Assembly: GCA_019240405.1 (NCBI GenBank)
Contig: JAFAYL010000013.1
Coordinates: 1 to 64,000, forward strand
Direction: 5' to 3'
DNA from: Acidobacteriaceae bacterium
GTDB lineage: Bacteria; Acidobacteriota; Terriglobia; Bryobacterales; Bryobacteraceae
Length of the DNA stretch: 64,000 bases
Positions 23,237 to 32,805 of the stretch are shown in pieces. Position numbers and translations under genes: made by a program. Below the pieces are notes generated by a model, which did not search any database, had not been told where the DNA came from, and saw only the letters and a list, made by a program, of their open reading frames with translations. The stretch's first letter is position 1. Each line of letters starts with the position of its first letter.

Positions 23237-24216
23237 GGATTCGGAGAGGCCGAGGCATTCGTAACGGGAAGGGCCGCCGCGCGCTTCGCGTTTTCCGAAT
23301 CCGGCGTCGCGTAGTAACCAGAACGCGTGCGGACAACCGGCTTGCCCGGCGCATCCACTGTCACCTTAATTTGGCGGTAGCTGCCATCGAGGGCTTGGAT
23401 ATTGGGAGAGTACGCGATGGTGTACTGGTTGCGAATATCGTGAGCGATCTCGACTGCCAGTGATTGCACTTCGTTTACGTCTTTGGGATAGAACGCAAGC
23501 CCGCCCGTCGCTGAAGTCAATTCATTCAACGCACGCCGGGCTTTAGCCGCCTCGCGCCGTTCTTCATCTGTAAAAAGCCCGATCGCGTAAACGAGCGTGT
23601 CACCCTGATTCGAGCGGGCCACCACTTTTTCGAGCGAGACGTTACTGGCATTGTCATTCCCATCCGTAATGACCATCAACACTTTCTTGTCTTTCTTGGC
23701 TTCGGCTCGGATGTAGTCGAGTGACATATTGATGGCGTCGCGCATTGCGGTGCCGCCGCGCGAATCGATGCGGGCCAACCCTTGCTCCATCCTGTGTATG
23801 TCATTAGTGAACGGGACGTCAAGGTAAGCGTCGTCATTGAAGTTGACGATGAATACTTCGTCCTGAGGATTCGAGGCGCGGACCAACGCGACTGCCGCGG
23901 CTTCGACGCGAGCCCGCTTGGTCGACATACTGCCGCTGTCATCGATGATGATGCCAAGCGAAACCGGGACGTCTTCGCGCCTGAAAATTTTCACCTGCTG
24001 CAGTTGTCCGTTCTCAAAAATCTTAAACGCGTTCTGATTCAGGTTGGTGAGGAGCTTCCCCTTTCGATCGGTGACGCTCGCGTGCAATACTACGAGGCGC
24101 GTGTCAGCGCGGAACTGAGCCAGGAGAGAAACGGCGAAAAGACTCGCGAATAACCCCGCAAGCGCCGTCTTTTTCGTGAACAGAAGGACTGAGAATTTAT
24201 TACTGCGTCGGTGCAT
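23233..24216 (-). CDS. VWFA-related secreted protein, acidobacterial type (second of two)
   Basis: 327 residues with an N-terminal hydrophobic signal (TALAGLFASLFAVSLLAQ). A short beta-domain (LVVLHASVTDRKGKLLTNL, FKIFENGQLQQV) leads into a von Willebrand A domain with a MIDAS motif DDSGSMS (92-98), SRGGTAMRDAI and VLMVITDGNDNAS. This is the arrangement of the VWFA-related acidobacterial family; roles are unknown, probably adhesion or protein interaction at the cell surface. Its start overlaps the end of the upstream paralogue by 17 bp. Confidence 0.88.
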   Translation of the reverse strand: MHRRSNKFSVLLFTKKTALAGLFASLFAVSLLAQFRADTRLVVLHASVTDRKGKLLTNLNQNAFKIFENGQLQQVKIFRREDVPVSLGIIIDDSGSMSTKRARVEAAAVALVRASNPQDEVFIVNFNDDAYLDVPFTNDIHRMEQGLARIDSRGGTAMRDAINMSLDYIRAEAKKDKKVLMVITDGNDNASNVSLEKVVARSNQGDTLVYAIGLFTDEERREAAKARRALNELTSATGGLAFYPKDVNEVQSLAVEIAHDIRNQYTIAYSPNIQALDGSYRQIKVTVDAPGKPVVRTRSGYYATPDSENAKRAAALPVTNASASPNP

Positions 24217-25294
24217 AATAACCCAGCCGGAAGTAAGCCTTGAGAGGCGGGAGACCTCGCGGCTGGTTCAGTTTCACCTGAACGCGGCGATATTTTCCGT
24301 CGCGCTCACGATTCTTCGGTGTGTAGCCGAGGATGTATTCGTTCCGCAGCTCAATTCCGATTTTCGCCGCGATATCCGGAAGTTCGGTGACGTTTTCCAC
24401 GGCGTACTCGCGGCCACCGGTCTGCTCGGCCAATTCATTTAGAAGGCCGGGTCCCGCGGCCTCTTCCGGAGTGCGGCCGCGATTTGCTATCGATTCAAAG
24501 ATGCCGATTGCAAAGATTTGAACGTCGGCTTCTCGAACGGCGTTTTTGATTTCTGTTTCGGTGTACCGGCTGCTATTATCGCCGCCATCGGAGATGATGA
24601 GAATCGCCTTTCGAGGATTGTGCGCCTTTTTCATTTCGTGCATGGCGAGATAGACGCCGTCCAAGAGCGCCGTACGGCCTTTTGATTGAGTGAAGGTGAG
24701 AGCGCTTTGAATCTTGTCCGTATCGGTGGTAAACGGGACGACGAGCTGCGGACGATCGTTGAACTGAACCAGAAAGAATTCGTCGGCGGGATTGGCGGTC
24801 TTGAAGAACTCCGTCGCAGCTTGGCGCGACTTCTGTAGTTTAGATCCCATGCTTCCGCTTGTATCGAAGACGAGGCCGATGGAGAGCGGCGCGTCTTCAC
24901 TAGAGAACTGGGTAATCGTCTGCTCCATTTTGTCTTCGTAGAGCCTAAAATGCTCCTTTTCGAGGCCGGTGACGAAACGGTTGAGCGGATCGGTGACGGT
25001 TACGTTGATCAGGACGAGCGTCTTGTCGACGCGGATATTGGCGGGACGCGAGCTGACGGCGGGCTCCGCTGAGACTGGCTTGCGCGATTCGACTGCGACT
25101 GGTTCATCGGGTACGGTCGCGACCGATGGAGCTGAAACCGCAGGAGCTGCAGGGTTGTTTTGAAAGCGGCACCAGGCGCTTCCTGCGAGGGCCAAGCATA
25201 GCAGGGCCGCAGCGCTTGCCGAACCGGACGCGAAGATCGTACGCGGGGCGAGGGCGTAGAGAGAAAAGATGCGAGACAAGAGCTGCGTCCGCAT
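24200..25294 (-). CDS. VWFA-related secreted protein, acidobacterial type (first of two)
   Basis: 364 residues. After a signal region (ASAAALLCLALAGSAWC) and a Pro/Ser/Val-rich linker (about 45-85) come the beta-domain (LVLINVTVTDPLNRFVTGL, FRLYEDKMEQTI) and a VWA domain with MIDAS motif DTSGSMG (144-150), SKGRTALLDGV and ILIISDGGDNSSR. It is a paralogue of the next gene and precedes it with a 17-bp overlap; together with the 67-residue protein they form a three-gene unit. The conserved tail YTPKNRERDGKYRRVQVKL matches the equivalent region of the paralogue. Confidence 0.88.
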   Translation of the reverse strand: MRTQLLSRIFSLYALAPRTIFASGSASAAALLCLALAGSAWCRFQNNPAAPAVSAPSVATVPDEPVAVESRKPVSAEPAVSSRPANIRVDKTLVLINVTVTDPLNRFVTGLEKEHFRLYEDKMEQTITQFSSEDAPLSIGLVFDTSGSMGSKLQKSRQAATEFFKTANPADEFFLVQFNDRPQLVVPFTTDTDKIQSALTFTQSKGRTALLDGVYLAMHEMKKAHNPRKAILIISDGGDNSSRYTETEIKNAVREADVQIFAIGIFESIANRGRTPEEAAGPGLLNELAEQTGGREYAVENVTELPDIAAKIGIELRNEYILGYTPKNRERDGKYRRVQVKLNQPRGLPPLKAYFRLGYYAPTQ

Positions 25295-25409
25295 GTAAGT
25301 TGATGCTTCTGACCCGATGATAACACCGGAGGAGCGGGGTTGAAACCGTGGCCCAACCGAATGTTGTTCGAGGCGGTTTTGGGGAACTAGCCAGCTTTTG
25401 CCCTGAACG

Positions 25410-25486
25410 TGGTGGGCCCGAGAGAACTCGAATCTCTGACCTCCGCCGTGTCAAGGCGGCGCTCTAACCAACTGAGCTACGGGCCC
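25410..25486 (-). tRNA. tRNA-Val (anticodon GAC), CCA encoded
   Basis: On the minus strand the cloverleaf begins GGGCCCG at 25486, with D arm GCTC/GAGC, anticodon stem CCGCC/GGCGG around loop TTGACAC (anticodon GAC, Val codon GTC), T arm with TTCGA, and acceptor 3' strand CGGGCCC followed by A and an encoded CCA at 25412-25410. All stems pair fully by eye. It stands alone between the VWFA operon and the M28 peptidase gene. Confidence 0.95.
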
Positions 25487-25535
25487 GTGATGCGCATCAC
25501 CAACTTATCATGCGTTCGTTCGGCACTAGCGCAGC

Positions 25536-27200
25536 ATGATACAACAAAGAACTATGCGCCGAACTCTAACAGCATCGCTCATTCTGACATCTTGCCTCGC
25601 ACGTCTACAAGCGGAAGACAAAACACTCGAGGTCGTACATCAAATCAAAGCCGAGGCGTTCGACAACTCGAAAGTGATGGAGCACCTCTCGTATCTGGCC
25701 GATATGTACGGACCGCGCCTGACCGCCTCGCCTGAGTTTCAGCAGGCAGCAGATTGGGCAATGTCGCGCCTGAAAGAGTACGGCGTCGCAAATGTGCACG
25801 CAGAAAAATGGGGACCATTTGGCCGGAGTTGGTCTCTGCAGAACTTTACATTAGAAATGACTGCTCCCCGCTATTCCCATTTGGTCGCCTTCCCCTTGGC
25901 CTGGAGCGCGCCCACCAACGGGGCCCAGAGTGGGGATCTTCTGTTCGCCCCTATGAAGCAGGGCAAGTTCGGCGACATCACTGAGAATAAGAAGGAACTC
26001 AAGGAATACGAAGCCACGTGGAAAGGCAAGCTCAAGGGCAAGATCGTCTTGGTCAGTGAGGCAAAGATGCCAAAACCCTCTGAGAAGCCTTTGTTCCGGC
26101 GCTACACGGATGCGGAGTTAGCCGATATTGGGAAATCGCCTGAGCCCAGCATTCGACGAAATATTCCCATTGATCAAGTCAAAATTCCAAGCGACGAAGA
26201 GGAAGCTTACAAGTATTTTGAAAGCCTTCCCGAGGCAACAATCGACCAGATCATTGACCAGTTTTTCGAATTGATCAATGAGATGGGGCGGTTTTTTCAT
26301 GATGAGGGTGCGGTCGGCATAATCCGCGCTGATCAGCGCGCGCATAACGGTCTGCTCTTCGCTGAATCTGCCGGCTCGCACAAGGCGAAAGATCCTATGG
26401 CTCCGCCCACCTTCGTAGTCACCGAGGAGCAATACTCCAGAATGACCAGGCTGATTGAAAAGAAACAGGCAGTTTCGGTTCGCATGAATCTTCAAGCAAA
26501 GGCTTCCACTCAAGATATCGACGGTCTGGATATCATCGGTGAAATTCCAGGACAAAAGAAGCCCGATCAAGTGGTGATGATTGGAGCGCACTACGATTCC
26601 TGGCACTCAGGCACTGGCGCTACGGATAATGGCGCGGGTAGCGCGGTGATGATTGAAGTCATGCGCATTCTAAAGGCGCAGAACCTGAAAATGGACCGCA
26701 CTGTCCGTATTGGATTGTGGAGTGGAGAAGAGCAGGGCCTGTATGGATCGAAGGCCTACGTGAAGGCACATTTCGCGGACCCGAAGACGATGCAGGTGAA
26801 GCCCGAGCACTCTCAGCTTGATGCTTATTTAAATCTGGATAACGGAAGCGGGAGAATTCGCGGGGTCTATTTACAAGGAAACGACGCCGCCCGGCCGCTG
26901 TTCGAGAAGTGGTTGGAGCCCTTCCGCGATTTAGGTGTCACAACAATGTCGCTCAAGAACACCGGGGGAACGGATCACTTGTCGTTTGATGCGGTTGGAC
27001 TGCCCGGATTCCAGTTCATTCAGGATCCGTTGGATTACAACAGTGTCACTCATCATTCGGATATGGATACTTACGATCACGCGGTTCCCGAGGATTTGAT
27101 GCAGGCTTCCGCAGTAATTGCGACGCTCGTATACGACATCGCAAACGCGGATGAAGAAATGCCGCGCAAGCCATTACCACTCGCTTCAGAGGCCAAGTAG
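25536..27200 (+). CDS. Secreted M28 family metallopeptidase
   Basis: 554 residues. Signal peptide RRTLTASLILTSCLARLQA, then an N-terminal lid/PA-like insert, then the di-zinc aminopeptidase core: GAHYDSWHSG, ATDNGAGSA, GLWSGEEQGLYGSKAY, YLNLDNG and the final ligand in VTHHSDMDTYDHA. These correspond to the H, D, E, E/D and H zinc ligands of the M28 family. Start may be ATG 25536 or the ATG at 25554, which begins the cleaner signal peptide; neither has a strong ribosome site. Likely a periplasmic aminopeptidase or carboxypeptidase. Confidence 0.92.
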   Translation: MIQQRTMRRTLTASLILTSCLARLQAEDKTLEVVHQIKAEAFDNSKVMEHLSYLADMYGPRLTASPEFQQAADWAMSRLKEYGVANVHAEKWGPFGRSWSLQNFTLEMTAPRYSHLVAFPLAWSAPTNGAQSGDLLFAPMKQGKFGDITENKKELKEYEATWKGKLKGKIVLVSEAKMPKPSEKPLFRRYTDAELADIGKSPEPSIRRNIPIDQVKIPSDEEEAYKYFESLPEATIDQIIDQFFELINEMGRFFHDEGAVGIIRADQRAHNGLLFAESAGSHKAKDPMAPPTFVVTEEQYSRMTRLIEKKQAVSVRMNLQAKASTQDIDGLDIIGEIPGQKKPDQVVMIGAHYDSWHSGTGATDNGAGSAVMIEVMRILKAQNLKMDRTVRIGLWSGEEQGLYGSKAYVKAHFADPKTMQVKPEHSQLDAYLNLDNGSGRIRGVYLQGNDAARPLFEKWLEPFRDLGVTTMSLKNTGGTDHLSFDAVGLPGFQFIQDPLDYNSVTHHSDMDTYDHAVPEDLMQASAVIATLVYDIANADEEMPRKPLPLASEAK

Positions 27201-27213
27201 CGATTTGAGGCGC

Positions 27214-27675
27214 TCAGACCTGAAGCTGAGTAAAGTCTATGTGGCTGCGCCTATCGCGCCACTCGGCGCTGGTCAGCAATTTGGGTCCTACCTCGATCAG
27301 TCGCGGCAGCAGATCGAAAATCGTCGATGGCGACCACTGCGTACCTTTGCGCGTCCGATAACCGCGCTGGTTTAGGTCCGCCGCAATCTGAGTGAGCCGT
27401 TTCTCGATTACGATTTTTTCTAAAATGAGCAACAAAACAGTTGTTTCGATAGGATTGGGTTCGAGGCGCAATCCATCTTCCGCGATGCGAAGCCCGTAGG
27501 GAATCTCTTCCGTTGGGAGCTTTGTTTCGAATGAGGTCTGGTAAGGCTGATCGTCCGCGGCCTCTACTTCTCGCACCCATTCGATTGCGGCTATGCTCCA
27601 ACCCTCGGCCGCCCTTTTCATGAAGTAATCCAAGGTGATTGGTCCCGCCACCAATTCACGGCTATGCTGTGTCAT
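27214..27675 (-). CDS. Recombinase-domain-like small protein
   Basis: About 153 residues. The C-terminal half, with ILEKIVIEKRLTQIAADLN and RGYRTRKGTQWSPSTIFDLL, resembles the 'recombinase' DNA-binding domain found behind serine resolvase catalytic domains. No catalytic serine domain is present, so it is not a functional recombinase. Similar stand-alone proteins are, from memory, chromosomal in Acidobacteria. ATG 27675 is chosen since GAGGT lies 7 nt upstream; an upstream in-frame ATG at 27771 has no such site. It may be a DNA-binding regulator. Confidence 0.6.
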   Translation of the reverse strand: MTQHSRELVAGPITLDYFMKRAAEGWSIAAIEWVREVEAADDQPYQTSFETKLPTEEIPYGLRIAEDGLRLEPNPIETTVLLLILEKIVIEKRLTQIAADLNQRGYRTRKGTQWSPSTIFDLLPRLIEVGPKLLTSAEWRDRRSHIDFTQLQV

Positions 27676-27834
27676 CGAGAGTACCTCGAGTTTGCGGACG
27701 CAATTTCGATGCCAAGTTTCACCAGCCAAAGCGCATGCGTAATTTAACACACGCTTAGCTTCAGCGTGCATTTTTGGGAATCTCTGTGTCGCGCTTGGGA
27801 TGCACGATCGTCTGCGAGGCTAGACTGAAAGCGC

Positions 27835-29910
27835 ATGCACGCCAACGCTCTGATTCATGAGAAAAGCCCCTACCTGCGCCAGCATGCGCAAAATCCAGTT
27901 GACTGGATGCCTTGGGGTGACAAGGCATTTGAGAAAGCGCGCAACGAGGATAAGCCCATTTTCCTGTCAGTTGGCTACTCCACTTGTCATTGGTGTCACG
28001 TAATGGCGCATGAGTCGTTCGAGGACGAAGGTGTCGCCGAAATTTTGAATCGGGACTTTGTACCCGTCAAAGTGGACCGCGAGGAGCGTCCGGATGTCGA
28101 TCGCATCTACATGCTGTTCGTGCAGGCATCCACGGGAAGCGGCGGATGGCCTATGTCCGTTTGGCTCACGCCGCACCTCAAACCGTTTTTCGGCGGCACG
28201 TATTTTCCACCAGATTCGCGCTACGGCCGGCCGGGTTTCCGCCAACTACTTCAGCAATTGGCGCATGCCTGGAAGCACGAGCGCGAGAAGGTTGAGGGCT
28301 CGAGTTTACACGTGGTCGAGCAACTTCGCTCGCTCGCCGAGCCAGGTGCGCGGGCAGATATGCCCGAACGAGAGCCGTTTGAAAGAGCCTTCTGGCAGTT
28401 TCGGCGGATGTTCGATACGAAATGGGGCGGCTTCGGGAATGCGCCTAAGTTTCCTCGGCCTGTGGTGTTGAACTATCTGCTCCGGTATCACCTTCGGGAA
28501 CATAGTGAGGAAGCGCTCGACATGGTTACCGCGACTTTGCGAGCCATGGCGGCGGGCGGCATGCACGATCAGCTCGGCGGCGGTTTTCATCGCTATTCGG
28601 TGGATGAGCGATGGTTTGTGCCGCACTTCGAAAAGATGCTCTATGATCAAGCGCAACTGGCGATTGCCTATCTAGAGGCATACCAAGTCACCCAGGATGC
28701 GGCGTTCGCGGACGTTGCGCGGGATATTTTTTCGTATGTACTTCGAGATCTAACCGACAAAAGCGGCGCGTTCTATTCCGCGGAGGACGCCGACAGCCCC
28801 GACCCTGAGAATCCGCCGCATTCACGCGAAGGCGCGTTTTACGTTTGGAAGAAAAATGAGGTTGACGATCTGCTGGGCGAGGCAGATGCTGCGCTTTTCT
28901 GCGTCCGTTACGGAGTTCGCGGCGCCGGCAATGTCACCCAGGACCCGCACGGTGAGTTCACGGGGCACAATATTCTCTACGAAGTCGTGAGCTTGGATGA
29001 TGCTGCCCACCAGAGTGGGATTGCACCAGCCGAAGCACACCATGTGTTGGAACGGGCTCAGCAAACGTTATTCACGGCCAGGAGTAAGCGCCCTCGGCCC
29101 CACTTGGATTCGAAAATTCTTACGTCTTGGAATGGACTGATGATCTCGGCGCTTGCGAAGGGCTACATCGTATTGCGCGAAATTGAATACCTGAGGGCGG
29201 CACAACGTGCGGCGTCGTTTCTGCTCTCCACAATGTACGACTCGCAATCCGGTAGGCTTTTGAGACGGTTCTGCGAAGGCGAAGCGGCCGTTCCGGCTTT
29301 TCTGGATGATTATGCCTTCTTCATACAAGCGCTGCTTGATTTGTTCGAAGCGTCATTTGAATCTCTCTACGTGGAGACGGCCATTGATTTGGCGCACAGA
29401 GGCCTCGCGCAATTTGAAGATAACGAGCAGGGCGGATTTTTCAGCACGATCGCTGATGCAAATGATCTGCTCCTGCGGATGAAGGACGATTATGACGGAG
29501 CCGAGTCCTCGGGGAATTCCGTCGCAGCAGATGTGCTGTTGCGGCTCGCGCATCTCACGGGAGACACCACTTTCAGCGACCGCGCCAAGGGGTGTCTGCG
29601 CTGGTTTGCTCCGAGGCTCGGTGCCCAGCCCACAATGGCACCTCAAGCCCTTGTTGCGTTAGGGCGCTGGCTCATGGAACCAGAACAAGTGATCATCCGC
29701 TGTGCCGAGATCGGTCCTGACATCGAAACCCTACTCGCCGAAAGGCACGGAAAGTTCTCGCCCTATTCTGTCGCACTGGCGCTTTCGGATGCGGCAGCCA
29801 ATGAGTTGGCCCGCAGCGCCCCGTTTCTTGCCTCGCTCGAGCGAAAAGGAAGGATTACGGTTTACGAATGCCGGAACTTTGTTTGCGAGCTGCCCAAAGT
29901 GATGAACTGA
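27835..29910 (+). CDS. YyaL-type thioredoxin-like / glycosidase-like protein (DUF255)
   Basis: 691 residues. The N-terminal thioredoxin-like domain starts [23 protein letters not shown] and has the CHWCHVM motif (Cys51, Cys54), typical of the DUF255/spermatogenesis-associated protein 20 family. An (alpha/alpha)6 barrel resembling N-acylglucosamine 2-epimerases follows: [52 protein letters not shown]. Biochemical role is unknown in bacteria. The stop lies 5 bp from the end of the convergent Hfq-like gene. Confidence 0.93.
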   Translation: MHANALIHEKSPYLRQHAQNPVDWMPWGDKAFEKARNEDKPIFLSVGYSTCHWCHVMAHESFEDEGVAEILNRDFVPVKVDREERPDVDRIYMLFVQASTGSGGWPMSVWLTPHLKPFFGGTYFPPDSRYGRPGFRQLLQQLAHAWKHEREKVEGSSLHVVEQLRSLAEPGARADMPEREPFERAFWQFRRMFDTKWGGFGNAPKFPRPVVLNYLLRYHLREHSEEALDMVTATLRAMAAGGMHDQLGGGFHRYSVDERWFVPHFEKMLYDQAQLAIAYLEAYQVTQDAAFADVARDIFSYVLRDLTDKSGAFYSAEDADSPDPENPPHSREGAFYVWKKNEVDDLLGEADAALFCVRYGVRGAGNVTQDPHGEFTGHNILYEVVSLDDAAHQSGIAPAEAHHVLERAQQTLFTARSKRPRPHLDSKILTSWNGLMISALAKGYIVLREIEYLRAAQRAASFLLSTMYDSQSGRLLRRFCEGEAAVPAFLDDYAFFIQALLDLFEASFESLYVETAIDLAHRGLAQFEDNEQGGFFSTIADANDLLLRMKDDYDGAESSGNSVAADVLLRLAHLTGDTTFSDRAKGCLRWFAPRLGAQPTMAPQALVALGRWLMEPEQVIIRCAEIGPDIETLLAERHGKFSPYSVALALSDAAANELARSAPFLASLERKGRITVYECRNFVCELPKVMN

Positions 29911-29915
29911 TCGCG

Positions 29916-30236
29916 CTATTCCGGTTCGGCCTTGTAAAGATACTTGATGCAATGTTTGTAGAGCATCAGGTTTGGGCCGTTCTCCCGGTTTAGCTTGAGA
30001 CAGTCGCGATCATACCACTCAATGATGCCTTCGAGCTGCTCTCCATCGGTCAGGACCACAATCATGTGAGTCTTCGCCTGCATTTGTTTTGAGTAGTAAA
30101 ACTGCTCGGCATTGGTCTGCTCGGGCGGAGTATTCTTCTTTGCTGCTGGCGGCCTGCGCAATAGCTCTCTCACCTCTCCTGTAGGCGGGTGAATTGGTCG
30201 TCTGATGAGCGCTTCAGGGCGCTTCTCCTCTCTCAT
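29916..30236 (-). CDS. Hfq-like RNA chaperone with long N-terminal extension
   Basis: 106 residues. The last about 65 form an Sm/Hfq-like domain: [39 protein letters not shown] and [11 protein letters not shown]. The Sm2 YKHxI motif of Hfq is kept as YKHCI (93-97), while the Sm1 part is divergent ([10 protein letters not shown] in place of the usual QG..x.FD.F). The first 40 residues are basic and Pro-rich and have no equivalent in standard Hfq. ATG 30236 has GAGG 5 nt upstream, so the extension looks real. It is downstream of holB on the same strand, not beside miaA or hflX. Confidence 0.7.
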   Translation of the reverse strand: MREEKRPEALIRRPIHPPTGEVRELLRRPPAAKKNTPPEQTNAEQFYYSKQMQAKTHMIVVLTDGEQLEGIIEWYDRDCLKLNRENGPNLMLYKHCIKYLYKAEPE

Positions 30237-30298
30237 TTTTTCCTCACGTGATTTTGGAAAATCTTCGAGCTGCCCGTTGAGTGGATCGCAATTGCCAA

Positions 30299-31363
30299 TT
30301 AGGCGTGTGCGTTCGTCGCGGGGTTACGCTCATTAATGTAGCGCAGACGAATTACGAAAGCATCAAGAGCGGGAATCTTTTGTATATTCCGCCGCATCAT
30401 TTCCACCAGCTCATCCAAAAAAACCAGCGCGCGCTCGATCCACGCAAAGCTGACGGCTTCCGAAATAGCCTCGATTCGCCGCTGGACGTCCCGATTCTTG
30501 AGAGCCTCCTTACCGTGCCGCACTTTTAAGATATCTTCGATCAATCCATAAGTGATTTTCAGATAAGGCTCGAGCTTTTCGGATTTGCGGCTGCCAAAAG
30601 ACTCCGATTGCTGAACCCATGTGGAAAACGGACTGATTCCAGCGCCACATTCCAGGGCCGCCAATGCCACGCTGCGCCGCCCGCGAAGCTCTTCAACATC
30701 GAGAAGCGCTGCGATACCCGGGCTACCTTCCGATAGAGCAATACGAGTCTCCACGTCCGCTAATTTTCGGGTAGTTAGAAACTCGCGCATCTCGGCGTCA
30801 TTCAGCCGGTTCATCTCTAGCACAAGGGAACGCGACCGGATGGTTGGCAGAAGATCGTAGACATTTTCTGTAGTCGCAATGATAACGAGATGTTCGGGAG
30901 GTTCTTCAAGCAGCTTCAGCAAAGAATTGGCAGCTTGTTCGTTGGCCCGCTCGAGATGGTCAACAAGGAAGACGCGGTATGTTCCGCGAAGAGGTTTGAA
31001 TTGCGCCCGTGTCCTCAGTAATCTCATCTGCTGTATTGTTAACTGCCGCAGCGGTCCGTCGGGAGCGAAGGTCACAAAATCGGGATGAGTGGAAAACAAT
31101 AACGGATCTTCGGCCCGCTTTTCGGAAGTCCATTTCTCTCGCTGTTCGACAGTTTCGGCGTTGGCGGCCAAACTCAAATCGTCCCGTTCGATTTTGGCTG
31201 CATCGCCTAACAATACGGCGCCGAAGCGGCGTGCGAGCGTAGCTTTTCCAACACCGTCGGGGCCACTCAGAAGGATCGTCTGAGCGATCCGGCCGTGCTC
31301 GACCATCCGCATGAGAGATTCCACCACTTTGGAATTGCCGTAGAAATTACTTAACGCATGCAT
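30299..31363 (-). CDS. holB: DNA polymerase III delta' subunit-like clamp-loader ATPase
   Basis: 354 residues of the AAA+ clamp-loader family: [38 protein letters not shown] (Walker [10 protein letters not shown]), [31 protein letters not shown] (Walker B region, sensor/SRC-like stretch) and [16 protein letters not shown]. The zinc-binding Cys cluster of gamma/tau is absent, in keeping with a delta' subunit. ATG 31363, 12 bp after the tmk stop codon, is a better start than an upstream ATG at 31423 that would overlap tmk. The tmk-holB order is common in bacteria. Confidence 0.9.
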   Translation of the reverse strand: MHALSNFYGNSKVVESLMRMVEHGRIAQTILLSGPDGVGKATLARRFGAVLLGDAAKIERDDLSLAANAETVEQREKWTSEKRAEDPLLFSTHPDFVTFAPDGPLRQLTIQQMRLLRTRAQFKPLRGTYRVFLVDHLERANEQAANSLLKLLEEPPEHLVIIATTENVYDLLPTIRSRSLVLEMNRLNDAEMREFLTTRKLADVETRIALSEGSPGIAALLDVEELRGRRSVALAALECGAGISPFSTWVQQSESFGSRKSEKLEPYLKITYGLIEDILKVRHGKEALKNRDVQRRIEAISEAVSFAWIERALVFLDELVEMMRRNIQKIPALDAFVIRLRYINERNPATNAHA

Positions 31364-31374
31364 TCGTGATTTTG

Positions 31375-32046
31375 CTACTTTGTCTGGCTCCGTGCAGGAA
31401 CAAACTGGCTTACTTCGGTCCAAACTCTTTCAGCTATCATGTCGCGATCGCCTTCGCCGTCTACGAAACGAAAACGGCGGGGCTCAAGCTGGGCAATCTT
31501 CCTGTAGCCCTCGCTCACGCGTCGATGAAAATTGAGCGATTGAAGGTCGATGCGTGCTTCATTAGCATCATCGCCGCTCCATTGATTCCTCGAATCCGCA
31601 CGAGCCAGCCCTTTCTCAAGATCGATGGTTAGACAAATGGTCAGATCAGGCGCCAGCGAACCGAGTGCCAGGCGATGTGCTGCCAGTACAGTTTCGAATC
31701 CTAGTCCGCGAGCTTCGCCCTGATATGCGAGAGTCGAATCGGTGAAGCGATCTGATACAACAATCTCGCCGCGTGTAAGGGCCGGAATAATGATCTCGTT
31801 TGCAGCCTGTGTCCTGGAGGCAAACATCAGAAGCAGCTCGGTCATGCTCGCCATTTCATGATGAACGGGGTCAAGCAGAATGCGCCGGATTTGCTTGCCG
31901 ATACGCGTTGCGCCGGGCTCCTGGTTTTCAGTCACAGTCAGACCCTCGCTGCGCAAGCGATTCACGAGCAGGCGCATTTGAGTGGATTTCCCACTGCCCT
32001 CGGTACCTTCAAAGCTGATGAAAAGGCCTGGGTACGCCTTCATCAA
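31375..32046 (-). CDS. tmk: Thymidylate kinase
   Basis: 223 residues; phosphorylates dTMP to dTDP. P-loop FEGTEGSGKST (13-23), the DRY-like DRFTDSTLAYQGEARGLG motif for the LID/substrate site and EPGATRIGKQIR are all present. The catalytic DR region reads VVSDRFTDS. It sits between the UDG gene (9-bp gap) and holB in the housekeeping run. Either of two initial ATGs (M1, M2) could start it. Confidence 0.95.
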   Translation of the reverse strand: MMKAYPGLFISFEGTEGSGKSTQMRLLVNRLRSEGLTVTENQEPGATRIGKQIRRILLDPVHHEMASMTELLLMFASRTQAANEIIIPALTRGEIVVSDRFTDSTLAYQGEARGLGFETVLAAHRLALGSLAPDLTICLTIDLEKGLARADSRNQWSGDDANEARIDLQSLNFHRRVSEGYRKIAQLEPRRFRFVDGEGDRDMIAERVWTEVSQFVPARSQTK

Positions 32047-32055
32047 AGCGCGCCT

Positions 32056-32793
32056 TCAGTCATAAACGAAATGCAGCAAGGTTCTCAGATCTTCCCAGGC
32101 TTCGCGCTTTGCGACCTGGTTGTATTGCCGCAGAAGATATGACGGATGATACGTCACCATTACCGGGATTCCATGCCACTTGTGCCACTTTCCTCTGGAT
32201 TTGGTGATACCCTCTTTCACGTTCAGCAGAGCCTTCATTGCTGTCGAGCCGAGGACGCAAATAGCCTTCGGCTGGATCGCCATGAGCTGGCGAACCAGAA
32301 ACTGGCCGCAGATCTCCATCTCGTCCGGAAGTGGGGTGCGATTGTCTGGCGGCCGGCACTTCACGACATTACAGATATACACATCGGCTCTGCGGATGGG
32401 TATTCCCTCGCGCGCAGCCGTGTTGTCGATCATTTGAGTTAATAGTTGTCCAGCCCGCCCCACAAACGGTAATCCTTGCTCGTCTTCTTCCGCTCCGGGG
32501 CCTTCTCCAACAAACACCAGTTTCGATTGCTCATTGCCTGATCCAAATACGACAGTCTGACGAGCCGCGCATAGGCGGCACCGTCTACAATCGCCGATAT
32601 CAGCGCGTATCTTTGCCAAGGTGTCGCGATCAGGAGCAAGACTGGGCAGCACCGCGAAATCGGCCGCTACGCTTACTGATCCGTGTTTGTGTTCGAATTG
32701 GGCCGGAGCTACGGCAGGAGAGCGCTTATAAATGAAGCGAACGCCCAAATCACGATACAGCTCCAGTTGCGAGCGAATTTGCTCTCTGGTCAT
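32056..32793 (-). CDS. Family 4 uracil-DNA glycosylase (4Fe-4S)
   Basis: 245 residues; removes uracil from DNA. Iron-sulfur ligands are likely Cys69, Cys72, Cys146 (KCRPPDNR) and Cys162. Motifs are VFVGEGPGAEEDEQGLPFVG (water-activating region) and HPSYLLR near the end. The first 45 residues (ELYRDLGVRFIYKR) are an extension before the usual start of the fold. It lies 9 bp upstream of tmk and 12 bp downstream of coaBC. Confidence 0.93.
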   Translation of the reverse strand: MTREQIRSQLELYRDLGVRFIYKRSPAVAPAQFEHKHGSVSVAADFAVLPSLAPDRDTLAKIRADIGDCRRCRLCAARQTVVFGSGNEQSKLVFVGEGPGAEEDEQGLPFVGRAGQLLTQMIDNTAAREGIPIRRADVYICNVVKCRPPDNRTPLPDEMEICGQFLVRQLMAIQPKAICVLGSTAMKALLNVKEGITKSRGKWHKWHGIPVMVTYHPSYLLRQYNQVAKREAWEDLRTLLHFVYD

Positions 32794-32805
32794 CCGGGGT
32801 TCCGG

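Noticed and set aside
27214-27675. Recombinase-like gene as sign of a mobile element
   Set aside because: No catalytic serine domain, no flanking repeats, no other mobility gene, and no clear change in base composition.
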